A stretch of 64,000 nucleotides of DNA. Source: JAKPUX01 sp035353815. Its GTDB lineage: Bacteria > Zhuqueibacterota > Zhuqueibacteria > Residuimicrobiales > Residuimicrobiaceae. The DNA is taken from NCBI GenBank assembly GCA_035353815.1, contig DAOQAG010000020.1, positions 1 to 64,000 of the forward strand, in the 5' to 3' direction. Position 1 is the stretch's first letter. Each line of letters begins with the position of its first letter. Positions 1 through 7,615 of this stretch are shown here, piece by piece. The position numbers and the translations under genes were made by a program. The notes beneath the pieces were generated by a model that worked only from the letters and a program-made list of their open reading frames with translations, had not been told where the DNA came from and did not search any database.

Positions 1-928
<928 letters not shown>

Positions 929-993
929 ATATATTTCATTTTCAATTAACGAGATTAATCTGGCCTTGAATTGACGATAGAGCCTTGCACGCT

Positions 994-1007
994 ATTTTCA
1001 AAGAACA
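994..1007 (-). promoter_or_regulatory. boxA-like antitermination site in the rRNA leader
   Basis: On the minus strand the leader reads TGTTCTTTGAAAAT, close to the boxA consensus TGYTCTTTRAMAA bound by NusB/S10 in rRNA antitermination. It lies about 65 bases upstream of the 16S start and downstream of the predicted promoter, the usual position. The role is inferred from motif and place. Confidence 0.6.
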
Positions 1008-1054
1008 CTTGCCGTTTTTTCGCTGAAACTTTGCTGTTTCGTTTCCAGCCGTAT

Positions 1055-1112
1055 AAAGTACGAAACTTTTCGATTCCAGTCAAGTACTTTTTTTATTTTC
1101 GAGAACTTTTTT
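1055..1112 (-). promoter_or_regulatory. rRNA operon promoter with A-rich UP element
   Basis: The minus strand has TTGACT (1078-1083), a 17-base spacer and TACTTT (1055-1060). Directly upstream of the -35, at 1087-1112, are two A-tracts separated by GTTCTCG, which look like an UP element. The start site would lie near 1048, giving a leader of about 120 nucleotides that contains boxA. The -10 is a poor match; the site is supported mainly by the -35, the UP element and the position. Confidence 0.5.
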
Positions 1113-1164
1113 GGCCTTTTCTCCGGCGCAGCAACCTCTTGCGCAAAACGGGACATAATATAAG

Positions 1165-1200
1165 GCTTTTTCGTGAAAAAGCAAGGGATTTATTTCCCGC
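1165..1200 (-). terminator. Possible terminator after the ribokinase gene
   Basis: Two adjacent hairpins lie between the end of the long minus-strand operon and the rRNA promoter. Read on the minus strand, the first has arms GGGA/TCCC (1187-1200) and is followed by TTGCTTTTT; the second is a perfect 7-bp stem GCTTTTT/AAAAAGC with a 4-base loop (1165-1182). The U-tract is imperfect, but some stop is expected here to keep the operon from reading into the rRNA genes. Confidence 0.4.
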
Positions 1201-1236
1201 ACCCCCCTTTTTACTCAACTTTTTAACACCCGCGGC

Positions 1237-2163
1237 TCATGCCGCCCCACCGCCGCTCTTGCAGAGGCGCTGGATCGCCCGGCGCTGCGGCGCCGAGGGC
1301 TGCGCCCCCAGCTTCGTCACCGAAAGCGCCGCCGCCGCATGGGCAAAACGCACCGCCTCGGCCAAGGGCCGGCGCTCGCCCAGGGCCACCGCCAGGGCGC
1401 CGTTGAAGACATCCCCCGCCGCCGTCGTGTCCACCGCTGCGACGCTGAATCCCGGCACCATCCCCTTAAAATCGGCCGCATGCACATACGCCCCCTTGGC
1501 GCCGAGGGTGATGATCACCATCCCCACGCCCCGCGCAAGCAGATTCTCGGCCGCAGCCGCGGCATCCCGGGCATTGTTGACCGCAATGCCGGTCAGCAAC
1601 TCGGCCTCGTGCTCGTTCGGGGTCAGGATGGTGATCTTTTCGAGCAGGGCGGGCGGCAGGGGCTGGGCCGGAGCGGGATTGAGGATCACCGGCACGTGAT
1701 GTTTGGCCGCGATCTCCGCCGCAGCGGCGATCGTCTCCAGCGGCGTCTCCAGCTGCATCAAGAGCACATCGGCCGCGGCGATCTCGGCCCGGGCCCGCCG
1801 CACATCCGCCGGCGCCAGCTGCGCATTCGCCCCGGAGGCGACGGCGATGCTGTTCTCGCCCTTGCGGTCGACATAGATCAGCGCCACTCCCGAAGGCGAA
1901 CGCTTGTCCCGGAGCACATGCGTGACCTCGATCCCGTCCGCGATAAATCCTACCACCGCCTGTTCGCCGAACAGATCGGCGCCGACACGGGCGATGAAGG
2001 TCACCTGGCCGCCGGCGCGCGCCGCCGCTACCGCCTGGTTGGCCCCCTTGCCTCCCGCCGCCATGGAGAAGGCACCGCCGATGACCGTCTCACCCGGCTT
2101 GGGGATCCGCTCGGTCTTGATGATCATATCCGTATTGGAACTGCCGACAACGATAATTTTCAT
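1237..2163 (-). CDS. rbsK: Ribokinase (PfkB family)
   Basis: The 308-residue protein is a full-length PfkB sugar kinase, predicted to phosphorylate D-ribose to ribose 5-phosphate in the cytoplasm. It has the N-terminal GGKGANQAVAAARAG signature near residues 37-51 and the C-terminal DTTAAGDVFNGALA motif near 245-258, whose Asp is the catalytic base in the family; the usual GAGD is AAGD here. Residues NPAPAQPLP and TPNEHEAELLTG are typical of ribokinases. An AGAGGTG ribosome site precedes the ATG. It is the last gene of the long operon, next to a GRP-type sugar permease and a nucleoside hydrolase that would supply ribose, so ribose specificity is likely though not proven by sequence. Confidence 0.9.
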   Translation of the reverse strand: MKIIVVGSSNTDMIIKTERIPKPGETVIGGAFSMAAGGKGANQAVAAARAGGQVTFIARVGADLFGEQAVVGFIADGIEVTHVLRDKRSPSGVALIYVDRKGENSIAVASGANAQLAPADVRRARAEIAAADVLLMQLETPLETIAAAAEIAAKHHVPVILNPAPAQPLPPALLEKITILTPNEHEAELLTGIAVNNARDAAAAAENLLARGVGMVIITLGAKGAYVHAADFKGMVPGFSVAAVDTTAAGDVFNGALAVALGERRPLAEAVRFAHAAAALSVTKLGAQPSAPQRRAIQRLCKSGGGAA

Positions 2164-2199
2164 ACCTGCACCTCTGTGTTAATGGCTCTGGCAGCGCGG

Positions 2200-3204
2200 T
2201 CAGGCCAGCCGTGCCGCAATGATCAAACCCAGTCCGAGAAAGAAGAAAAGAAACATCAGCGCGATGTACTTGTTGGTCCCGGCGGGTGCATTCTTGAATT
2301 CCTTCCAGATAAAGACGCCCCAGAGCGAGGCGACCATGGTGGCACCCTGGCCGAGGCCGTAAGAGATGGCAAAACCGGCTGCGCCGGCCGCGATGATATT
2401 AAAGCACATGCCCACCCCCCATATGGCGCCGCCCAGGAGGCCGACCAGATGCAGCCGGCTGTTGCCCTGGGTGAAATAGTCCTTGTAGGTGACCGGGGCG
2501 CCGGAAAAGGGTTTGGCCATGACGATCGAATTCCAGACAAAATTGGAGATAAAAAGGCCGACCGCAAAAATGACCATGGCCGTGTAGGGCGTCATTTTGC
2601 CTGCTTCAGGAGTCACATAATCGGCGGCCATCGAGGCAGCCACGAAGCGGTAAAAGAAACCCATCGCCACGCCCGCCAGGATCGAGAGCAGGAGTCCCTT
2701 GGTGACGGACTTGTTGCCGCTTGCCGGCAGCCGGCCATAGATGATCGCGGAGACGATGATGGCCAGGACGACGCCGCCCACACCCGTGAACAGCACACTT
2801 GCATTGCCTACCGGTGTAGCGAGATAGTTGGTGATCACCCCGATGACCAAGGCCAAACCGACGCCCACTGGGAAGGCAACCGCCATGCCCGCGATATCGA
2901 TCGCTGCGGAGAGGAGGATATTGGAAAAGTTAAAGACGATGCCTCCCAGGAGGGCACTCCAGATGGCGCTGCCAGTCGCTTGCTGAAGATCGGGGAGAAA
3001 ATGACGGCCGCCATTGCCCATGCTGCCCATGGTCAGAGCGAGAACCAGCGAGATCAGCAGGACGCCGATCGAATAGTCCCAGTAAAACAGCTGAAACCGC
3101 CATTCCTTGCTGGCGAGTTTTTGGGTATTGGCCCACGAGCCCCAGCACAGCATCGTGATGACGCACATAAACACGGCCAACGCGTAGGATTGGACGATGA
3201 CCAT
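2200..3204 (-). CDS. GRP-family sugar permease (GlcU/RbsU type)
   Basis: The 334-residue protein is an integral membrane protein with about ten hydrophobic segments of the drug/metabolite transporter superfamily. The N-terminal CWGSWANTQKLA stretch resembles the GRP sugar-uptake group (glucose/ribose uptake proteins). It probably imports a monosaccharide across the inner membrane. A strong AAGGAGG site sits 5 bases before the ATG, and 36 bases separate its stop from the ribokinase start, so the two are likely co-translated as a permease-kinase pair. The substrate is inferred from the neighbours: ribose set free by the periplasmic nucleoside hydrolase. Confidence 0.8.
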   Translation of the reverse strand: MVIVQSYALAVFMCVITMLCWGSWANTQKLASKEWRFQLFYWDYSIGVLLISLVLALTMGSMGNGGRHFLPDLQQATGSAIWSALLGGIVFNFSNILLSAAIDIAGMAVAFPVGVGLALVIGVITNYLATPVGNASVLFTGVGGVVLAIIVSAIIYGRLPASGNKSVTKGLLLSILAGVAMGFFYRFVAASMAADYVTPEAGKMTPYTAMVIFAVGLFISNFVWNSIVMAKPFSGAPVTYKDYFTQGNSRLHLVGLLGGAIWGVGMCFNIIAAGAAGFAISYGLGQGATMVASLWGVFIWKEFKNAPAGTNKYIALMFLFFFLGLGLIIAARLA

Positions 3205-3266
3205 CTCAACCTCCTTATTTTTATTGTTTTAATGTGTGTCCAACAGGCAGCATCCGGCCGCCCCCG

Positions 3267-4220
3267 TCAGTCCCGGCCCAGATTCTGCCTCAGGTAACGC
3301 TCCATGATCCGGCGAACCAGTTCCTCTTTTTTTACGGAGAGCCCCACCCAGGCATCGGCCTTACTGTTTTCATCGATCACCGTGAATCCGCCGTCCAAAA
3401 CACGGATATGCGCTGGTCGCCAGGTAAACAGATCAGGCCATAAAAATTGCGCCACCGCCACAACGTCATACAGCACCGGTGTATCGTTTCCCCAAAGGGT
3501 ATAGAGACTGCAGAGGGCGTTGGTCAGGGGCGATTGCCGCATGAGTAACTTTTGACGCTGATCGGCTTCAAGGGTGACCGGGATCGTAATATCCAGGCCG
3601 GCATAGACGATCTCGGCCCCCGATGCGGCAAAGGCCCGCGCCGAGGTGACATCGGCCGCGACGTTCCATTCGGCGTCAGGGACGGGCTTGCTGCCATACC
3701 CCATATAAAACGATCCGAACATGGCATAGATCTTTTTGGCCAGCTTGAGCGCGCCGGGATCTTTGGCGAGGACATCGGCCATATTGGGCACGGGACCGGT
3801 GGTGAAGAGCACGACCTCGTGGGGATATTTGCGCAGCAATTCGATGATCAAATCAGCCGCCGGCGTGCGGACGGGTTTGATCCGGTCAAAGCCCCTGGCA
3901 TAAAAGAACTGGGGTGTGTATTCCGCGGCCTGGTCCTTGCCGACGATGTTGACGGTCGTCCGGCCCACTGCGACCGGTATCTCTTCGCGGCCGGTTTCGT
4001 AAAGGATTTTGCAGGCGACCCGCGCCCGCTCCTCGGTCAATCCATGGTCCATGGTCAGCGCCAGGACATCGAATTCCGGGCTGGTCAGTACGAGGGCGAG
4101 GGCAAAGGCATCATCGATATCTCCGGCAAGATCGAAATCGAGGATGATCTTCTGCTTCGGCTGCGCGGCCAGGGGGATGGCCGTCAGAACCAAGACGAAA
4201 AAGAAATGCCAGCGGTTCAT
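3267..4220 (-). CDS. Secreted nucleoside hydrolase (inosine-uridine preferring family)
   Basis: The protein has 317 residues from the ATG at 4220, which has GGAG five bases upstream; a longer frame to 4304 exists but lacks a ribosome site. Residues 1-19 form a signal peptide, so it should act in the periplasm, splitting nucleosides to base and ribose. The calcium-binding cluster reads LDFDLAGDIDDA, with Asp 28, 30, 34, 36 and 37, the D-x-D-x3-D-x-DD form seen in secreted members. TGPVPNMADVL matches the conserved GPxTNxA region. In the C-terminal motif the family usually has His-Asp; here it is Tyr-Asp (VLYDVVAVA), which may alter leaving-group activation. Downstream lie the permease and ribokinase that could use the ribose. 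Confidence 0.85.
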   Translation of the reverse strand: MNRWHFFFVLVLTAIPLAAQPKQKIILDFDLAGDIDDAFALALVLTSPEFDVLALTMDHGLTEERARVACKILYETGREEIPVAVGRTTVNIVGKDQAAEYTPQFFYARGFDRIKPVRTPAADLIIELLRKYPHEVVLFTTGPVPNMADVLAKDPGALKLAKKIYAMFGSFYMGYGSKPVPDAEWNVAADVTSARAFAASGAEIVYAGLDITIPVTLEADQRQKLLMRQSPLTNALCSLYTLWGNDTPVLYDVVAVAQFLWPDLFTWRPAHIRVLDGGFTVIDENSKADAWVGLSVKKEELVRRIMERYLRQNLGRD

Positions 4221-4310
4221 GAAATCTCCATGAAAAGGTCCTGGCGCACGCCGGTCAGCCCGGTGTGCGCGCCCCCGGCCGATCCGGGGGCGCTGCCAAG
4301 TCAAGCCGGC

Positions 4311-5840
4311 CTAGTAGCGGGGCGGCTGGGGTTTGTTGTTGTAGAGGATAGCCGAATCCAGCTGGATTTCAGCCTTGGTGGTGGGATTGAGCACTGTCCA
4401 CTCCACCTTGTGGGTACCTGGTGCCAGCTGATAGCGCCAGAAGGGGGTATATTTGCGCGTTACAAACCGGGTCGGCAATGCACTGGTCTCGACCAGTGCA
4501 CCATCAATCCGCATCTCCACCTTGAAGGTATACTCCTCCTTGCCCTTGGCCACCGCTCTGCCATTGACCGCAAAGCCGACGCCGTTGAACTCAAATCCTC
4601 CCTTGCGCGCGAGGGTGAGGTTCAGCGTCTTCTTTTCCGTGGGATAATGGCCGACGAAGCCCACTTCCAGCCGGACCGGCTGCGGCTCCTGCACGGCGAT
4701 GGTGACCAGGTCTCCCTCCACCTTGCCGCCGTTGCGACGGATCAGCTCCAGGGCATGGCTCTGGGACATCTGGTAGACCTTGTTCAGGGAGATGGTCGTA
4801 TACTTGAAATTCATATCCTCGACCAGGGGCAGTCCTTCGGCCCAGTATTCCGGGATCTTGTCATACCCAAGGAGGGTGCCGAGGATCCCGCCGGCGCTGC
4901 TGGGATTACAGTCCGAGTCATCGCCGGAGCGGGCGGCGATCGAGATGGTCTTGCCAAAATCCTCGTCGCCATAGAGCAGTCCGATCAGGACCCAGGCGGA
5001 GTTGATGGTGGCATCGATATCAAAGGCATCAAAGACCCCCTCCGGGCAGCCGATATCCTGGGCGTATTTGCGCTCGACATTGAACCAGGCCGACTTCCAA
5101 TCGGTCGGATTGATCTTGTGGTATTCGATGATGTCGGCCATCACTCTGGCATAGAGGCTCTCGCGCGGGATGAGCTTGAGCGCCTCCTCAGCCACGGTAT
5201 GGATGTCTTTTTCGACAAAGGCCAGGGAGTACATCCCCGAGAGGTAGACGCCGCCATACCAGCCGTCTCCGTAGTTCATAATATGGCCGATCTTGTCACA
5301 GATGCCAGCACAGGTGTTGACCATGCCCGGGCTCATCAGCCCGGCGAAATCGGACTCGATCTGAAAATCGATGTCGTCTGCATGCGGATTGTTGAGCCAA
5401 TGGCCCGATTCGGGCGGCATGATGCCATTGAGGACATTGTAGCGGCCGGCCTGATTGGCATGCCAGAGGCTGTATTCCGCATGCGCAAAGGCGTTGGCAA
5501 AATCGCTCGCCGGCGCATCCAGTCCCTTATCCTCAAAGACCTGGACAAAGGTCAGGTCCATATAGAGATCATCATACAGACCGGGGATATTTTCATACCA
5601 CCACTTCATGCTTCCCTTTTCCCAGGGGATGGGGTGATAGTCCTGGATGATGGTATCCCGGAAACGGAATTCGGTGGGACCGCCGAAGGTACAGCCGATG
5701 GTCTGGCCCGCCCATCCCCCCTTGATCTTGTTCAGGAGCTCATCCTTGGTGAGCGTGACCATTTTCCCGGGCGCGCCCTGGGACACGACAGCGAGAATCA
5801 GAATCAGAACCATGAGAGTCAACAGGCGTGAAGGTTTCAT
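4311..5840 (-). CDS. Secreted ADP-ribosylglycohydrolase family protein (paralogue 1)
   Basis: The protein has 509 residues from the ATG at 5840, which follows an AGGAG site and starts a clear signal peptide (residues 1-22); the open frame continues to 5990 without support. The ARH fold begins at TKDELLNKIKGGWAGQ (about 31-46). Metal-binding acidic motifs are LYDDLYMD (89-95) and the distal SGDDSDCNPSSAGGILG (about 303-319), as expected for magnesium-dependent cleavage of ADP-ribosyl bonds. About 130 residues after the catalytic domain form a beta-rich extension ending in TKAEIQLDSAIL. The export signal suggests a periplasmic or surface role on external ribosides rather than reversal of intracellular ADP-ribosylation. 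The actual substrate is unknown. Confidence 0.8.
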   Translation of the reverse strand: MKPSRLLTLMVLILILAVVSQGAPGKMVTLTKDELLNKIKGGWAGQTIGCTFGGPTEFRFRDTIIQDYHPIPWEKGSMKWWYENIPGLYDDLYMDLTFVQVFEDKGLDAPASDFANAFAHAEYSLWHANQAGRYNVLNGIMPPESGHWLNNPHADDIDFQIESDFAGLMSPGMVNTCAGICDKIGHIMNYGDGWYGGVYLSGMYSLAFVEKDIHTVAEEALKLIPRESLYARVMADIIEYHKINPTDWKSAWFNVERKYAQDIGCPEGVFDAFDIDATINSAWVLIGLLYGDEDFGKTISIAARSGDDSDCNPSSAGGILGTLLGYDKIPEYWAEGLPLVEDMNFKYTTISLNKVYQMSQSHALELIRRNGGKVEGDLVTIAVQEPQPVRLEVGFVGHYPTEKKTLNLTLARKGGFEFNGVGFAVNGRAVAKGKEEYTFKVEMRIDGALVETSALPTRFVTRKYTPFWRYQLAPGTHKVEWTVLNPTTKAEIQLDSAILYNNKPQPPRY

Positions 5841-5949
5841 ACGATCGCTCCTTCTTGAGGTAGTTAAAGGTTTGCGCACCCGCAGGACGGTGCCTCTTCC
5901 GGCATTGGCTCTGCCAGGATCGCCGCAAACGCCAAGGTGCGCAGGGCAG

Positions 5950-5978
5950 AATATAGTGTATTTTGGCACAATAATGAA
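5950..5978 (-). promoter_or_regulatory. Possible internal promoter ahead of paralogue 1
   Basis: On the minus strand TTCATT (5973-5978), a 17-base spacer and TATATT (5950-5955) lie between the truncated paralogue and the 509-residue ADP-ribosylglycohydrolase gene. The -10 hexamer is identical to those of the strongest promoters in the window, but the -35 is poor. It would give the distal genes a start independent of the main operon promoter. Confidence 0.35.
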
Positions 5979-5986
5979 CAATCTTC

Positions 5987-6241
5987 TCACTGCGCTATCT
6001 TTTCGCCCCCCGGCATGGGCGGATAGACGCTGAGCTCGGTGATCGAGGTGAAATATCGCTGGCTCCCCGTCCAGGGAGCTTCAGTACCGGCTTCACCGGT
6101 CAGCCATGCCGCGTAAACCTTGTCGCGATACTCCGCGACGGGGATCCTGTGGAAGGCGGGTGCCGCGGCGGTCGGGCCGAGAGGGAGCCCGACCCACAGT
6201 GCCAGAAACCACCACACTATCCAGAATCTGTTTCTCTTCAT
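5987..6241 (-). pseudogene. Truncated ADP-ribosylglycohydrolase paralogue (84 codons)
   Basis: This short frame has a good GAGGAGAGGTC ribosome site, an ATG and a signal peptide (about residues 1-26). It then reads PAFHRIPVAEYRDKVYAAWL, which aligns with the start of the mature domain of the gene at 6279-7601 (PSYRQISITEYQDKVAGGWI). The rest, about 37 residues ending PPMPGGEKIAQ, has neither acidic metal motif, and no continuation is visible downstream before the next gene. I read it as the remnant of a third copy that lost its catalytic part. It could instead be a short exported protein that is still translated, since signal and ribosome site are intact. Confidence 0.55.
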
Positions 6242-6278
6242 GACCTCTCCTCGTGCCGACGGTCCGATACGCGCCGCA

Positions 6279-7601
6279 TCAATTCTTGGGCATCACCATC
6301 GGCAATGCCGGCTCCCAGGCCGTTTGCTCGAGCGGCGGGGCACTGGGGGCCTGCACCGGGATGACATATCGGCCGTTCTCGATATATCCGCCGTTCTGCA
6401 GGATGTTCCACTTGCCGACTTCGCAGGTCTCGCGCAGCACCGTGTCCCACTGAATGGGATCAGGAAGCAGGGTCTTGAGGGCGATATTCTCGATCGGGAG
6501 GTCGCGCAGAATCCGCCATTTTTCGGGGATGCCCTTGAGGCCTCGCGCGGTGCCGAGGATGCCCGCGACACTGGAGGGATTGCAGTCGCTGTCGCGCCCG
6601 CAGCGCATCGCAATGTCCATGCTCTTCCAGAAATCGCCGCCGCCATAGAGCAAGCCCATATAGACATAGGCGCCGTTGATGCGGACATCCACCGCGCTGA
6701 AGAGTCCCGAATTCTTGTCAACCCATTTCGCCTCGAGCTTTTTCCAGGCATCCTGCCAGTTGGGGTAGCGCTGCTGCAGATCGAGCACGTCACGGACCAT
6801 TTTAGCATAGCCGCTCTCCGCCGGGATGACCTTCAGACTGTATTCCGCCAGCTTGCGGGGATTGCTCTCGAAAAAGGCTTCGCCGTACATGGCGGATAGG
6901 GCCATGCCGGCATAGACACCGTCCCCATAGTTCATGATGTGACCGACCTTGTCGCCCCACATATTGCTGATCTGCGGGAGTCCCGGTGAGATCAAGCCGA
7001 AGAAATCGGCCTCGATCTGGAAATCGATCGCGTCGCCCCACATGGTATTGCGGGGATTGCCGGAGAGCGGCGGCCAGATCCCGCGCATAAAGTTATCGTA
7101 GGCGCCGCGGTTGGCGCACCAGATGCGCTCTTTGTCGATGTATTTGACCCACTCCTCGGCGATCTGCGTGGCGGTGACATCGAGCCCGTACTTTTGGATG
7201 GCATGGAGGAAGACAAACTCCACATAGAGATCATCCTGATCGGACATCATCTCCGGTTTCCAAATCTCCCAATTGGCTTTGTTGCCAATGAATTTTTTCG
7301 CCGCTTTGATCTGCTCTTCCCAGCCGCCGGCAGCCTCGATCTCCTTTTCCACTTCCGGCTTGATCCGGTACCAATCTTCAAGATCGAACGGCACCATCTC
7401 GCCCTGCCACTTGCCTTCGGTCCACTGCCCCCAGAGCACACCGATAGCCTGGCCGATCCATCCTCCCGCGACCTTGTCCTGATACTCCGTGATGGAAATT
7501 TGCCGGTAGGACGGCGTTTGCGCCGAGAGGGTGCTCACTGCCAGGAGCAGGGCCACAACGAGCATCAAAGCAAGGGTCGAAAAACAAGCCGCTCTATTCA
7601 T
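6279..7601 (-). CDS. Secreted ADP-ribosylglycohydrolase family protein (paralogue 2)
   Basis: The 440-residue protein starts at an ATG preceded by GGAGGTACCCG and has a signal peptide (residues 1-27). The ARH domain starts at YRQISITEYQDKVAGGWIGQ (32-51). Acidic metal-binding motifs are SDQDDLYVEF (120-129) and GRDSDCNPSSVAGILG (about 330-345). Shared blocks such as DFQIEADFFGLISPG and KVGHIMNYGDG show clear homology to the copy at 4311-5840, but it lacks that copy's long beta-rich tail. It should remove ADP-ribosyl or related ribosyl groups from an external substrate. Its distance from paralogue 1 suggests different substrates or linkages rather than simple redundancy. Confidence 0.82.
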   Translation of the reverse strand: MNRAACFSTLALMLVVALLLAVSTLSAQTPSYRQISITEYQDKVAGGWIGQAIGVLWGQWTEGKWQGEMVPFDLEDWYRIKPEVEKEIEAAGGWEEQIKAAKKFIGNKANWEIWKPEMMSDQDDLYVEFVFLHAIQKYGLDVTATQIAEEWVKYIDKERIWCANRGAYDNFMRGIWPPLSGNPRNTMWGDAIDFQIEADFFGLISPGLPQISNMWGDKVGHIMNYGDGVYAGMALSAMYGEAFFESNPRKLAEYSLKVIPAESGYAKMVRDVLDLQQRYPNWQDAWKKLEAKWVDKNSGLFSAVDVRINGAYVYMGLLYGGGDFWKSMDIAMRCGRDSDCNPSSVAGILGTARGLKGIPEKWRILRDLPIENIALKTLLPDPIQWDTVLRETCEVGKWNILQNGGYIENGRYVIPVQAPSAPPLEQTAWEPALPMVMPKN

Positions 7602-7615
7602 CGGGTACCTCCAGA

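Noticed and set aside
1139..1146. TTGCGCAA near the rRNA promoter as another operator of the LacI-type regulator
   Set aside because: A single 8-base palindrome is expected about once by chance in 64 kb; it lacks the second arm seen at 20439-20464.
1339..3297. 652-codon open frame on the plus strand
   Set aside because: It is antisense to ribokinase and permease genes that have clear motifs; long shadow frames are common in GC-rich DNA.
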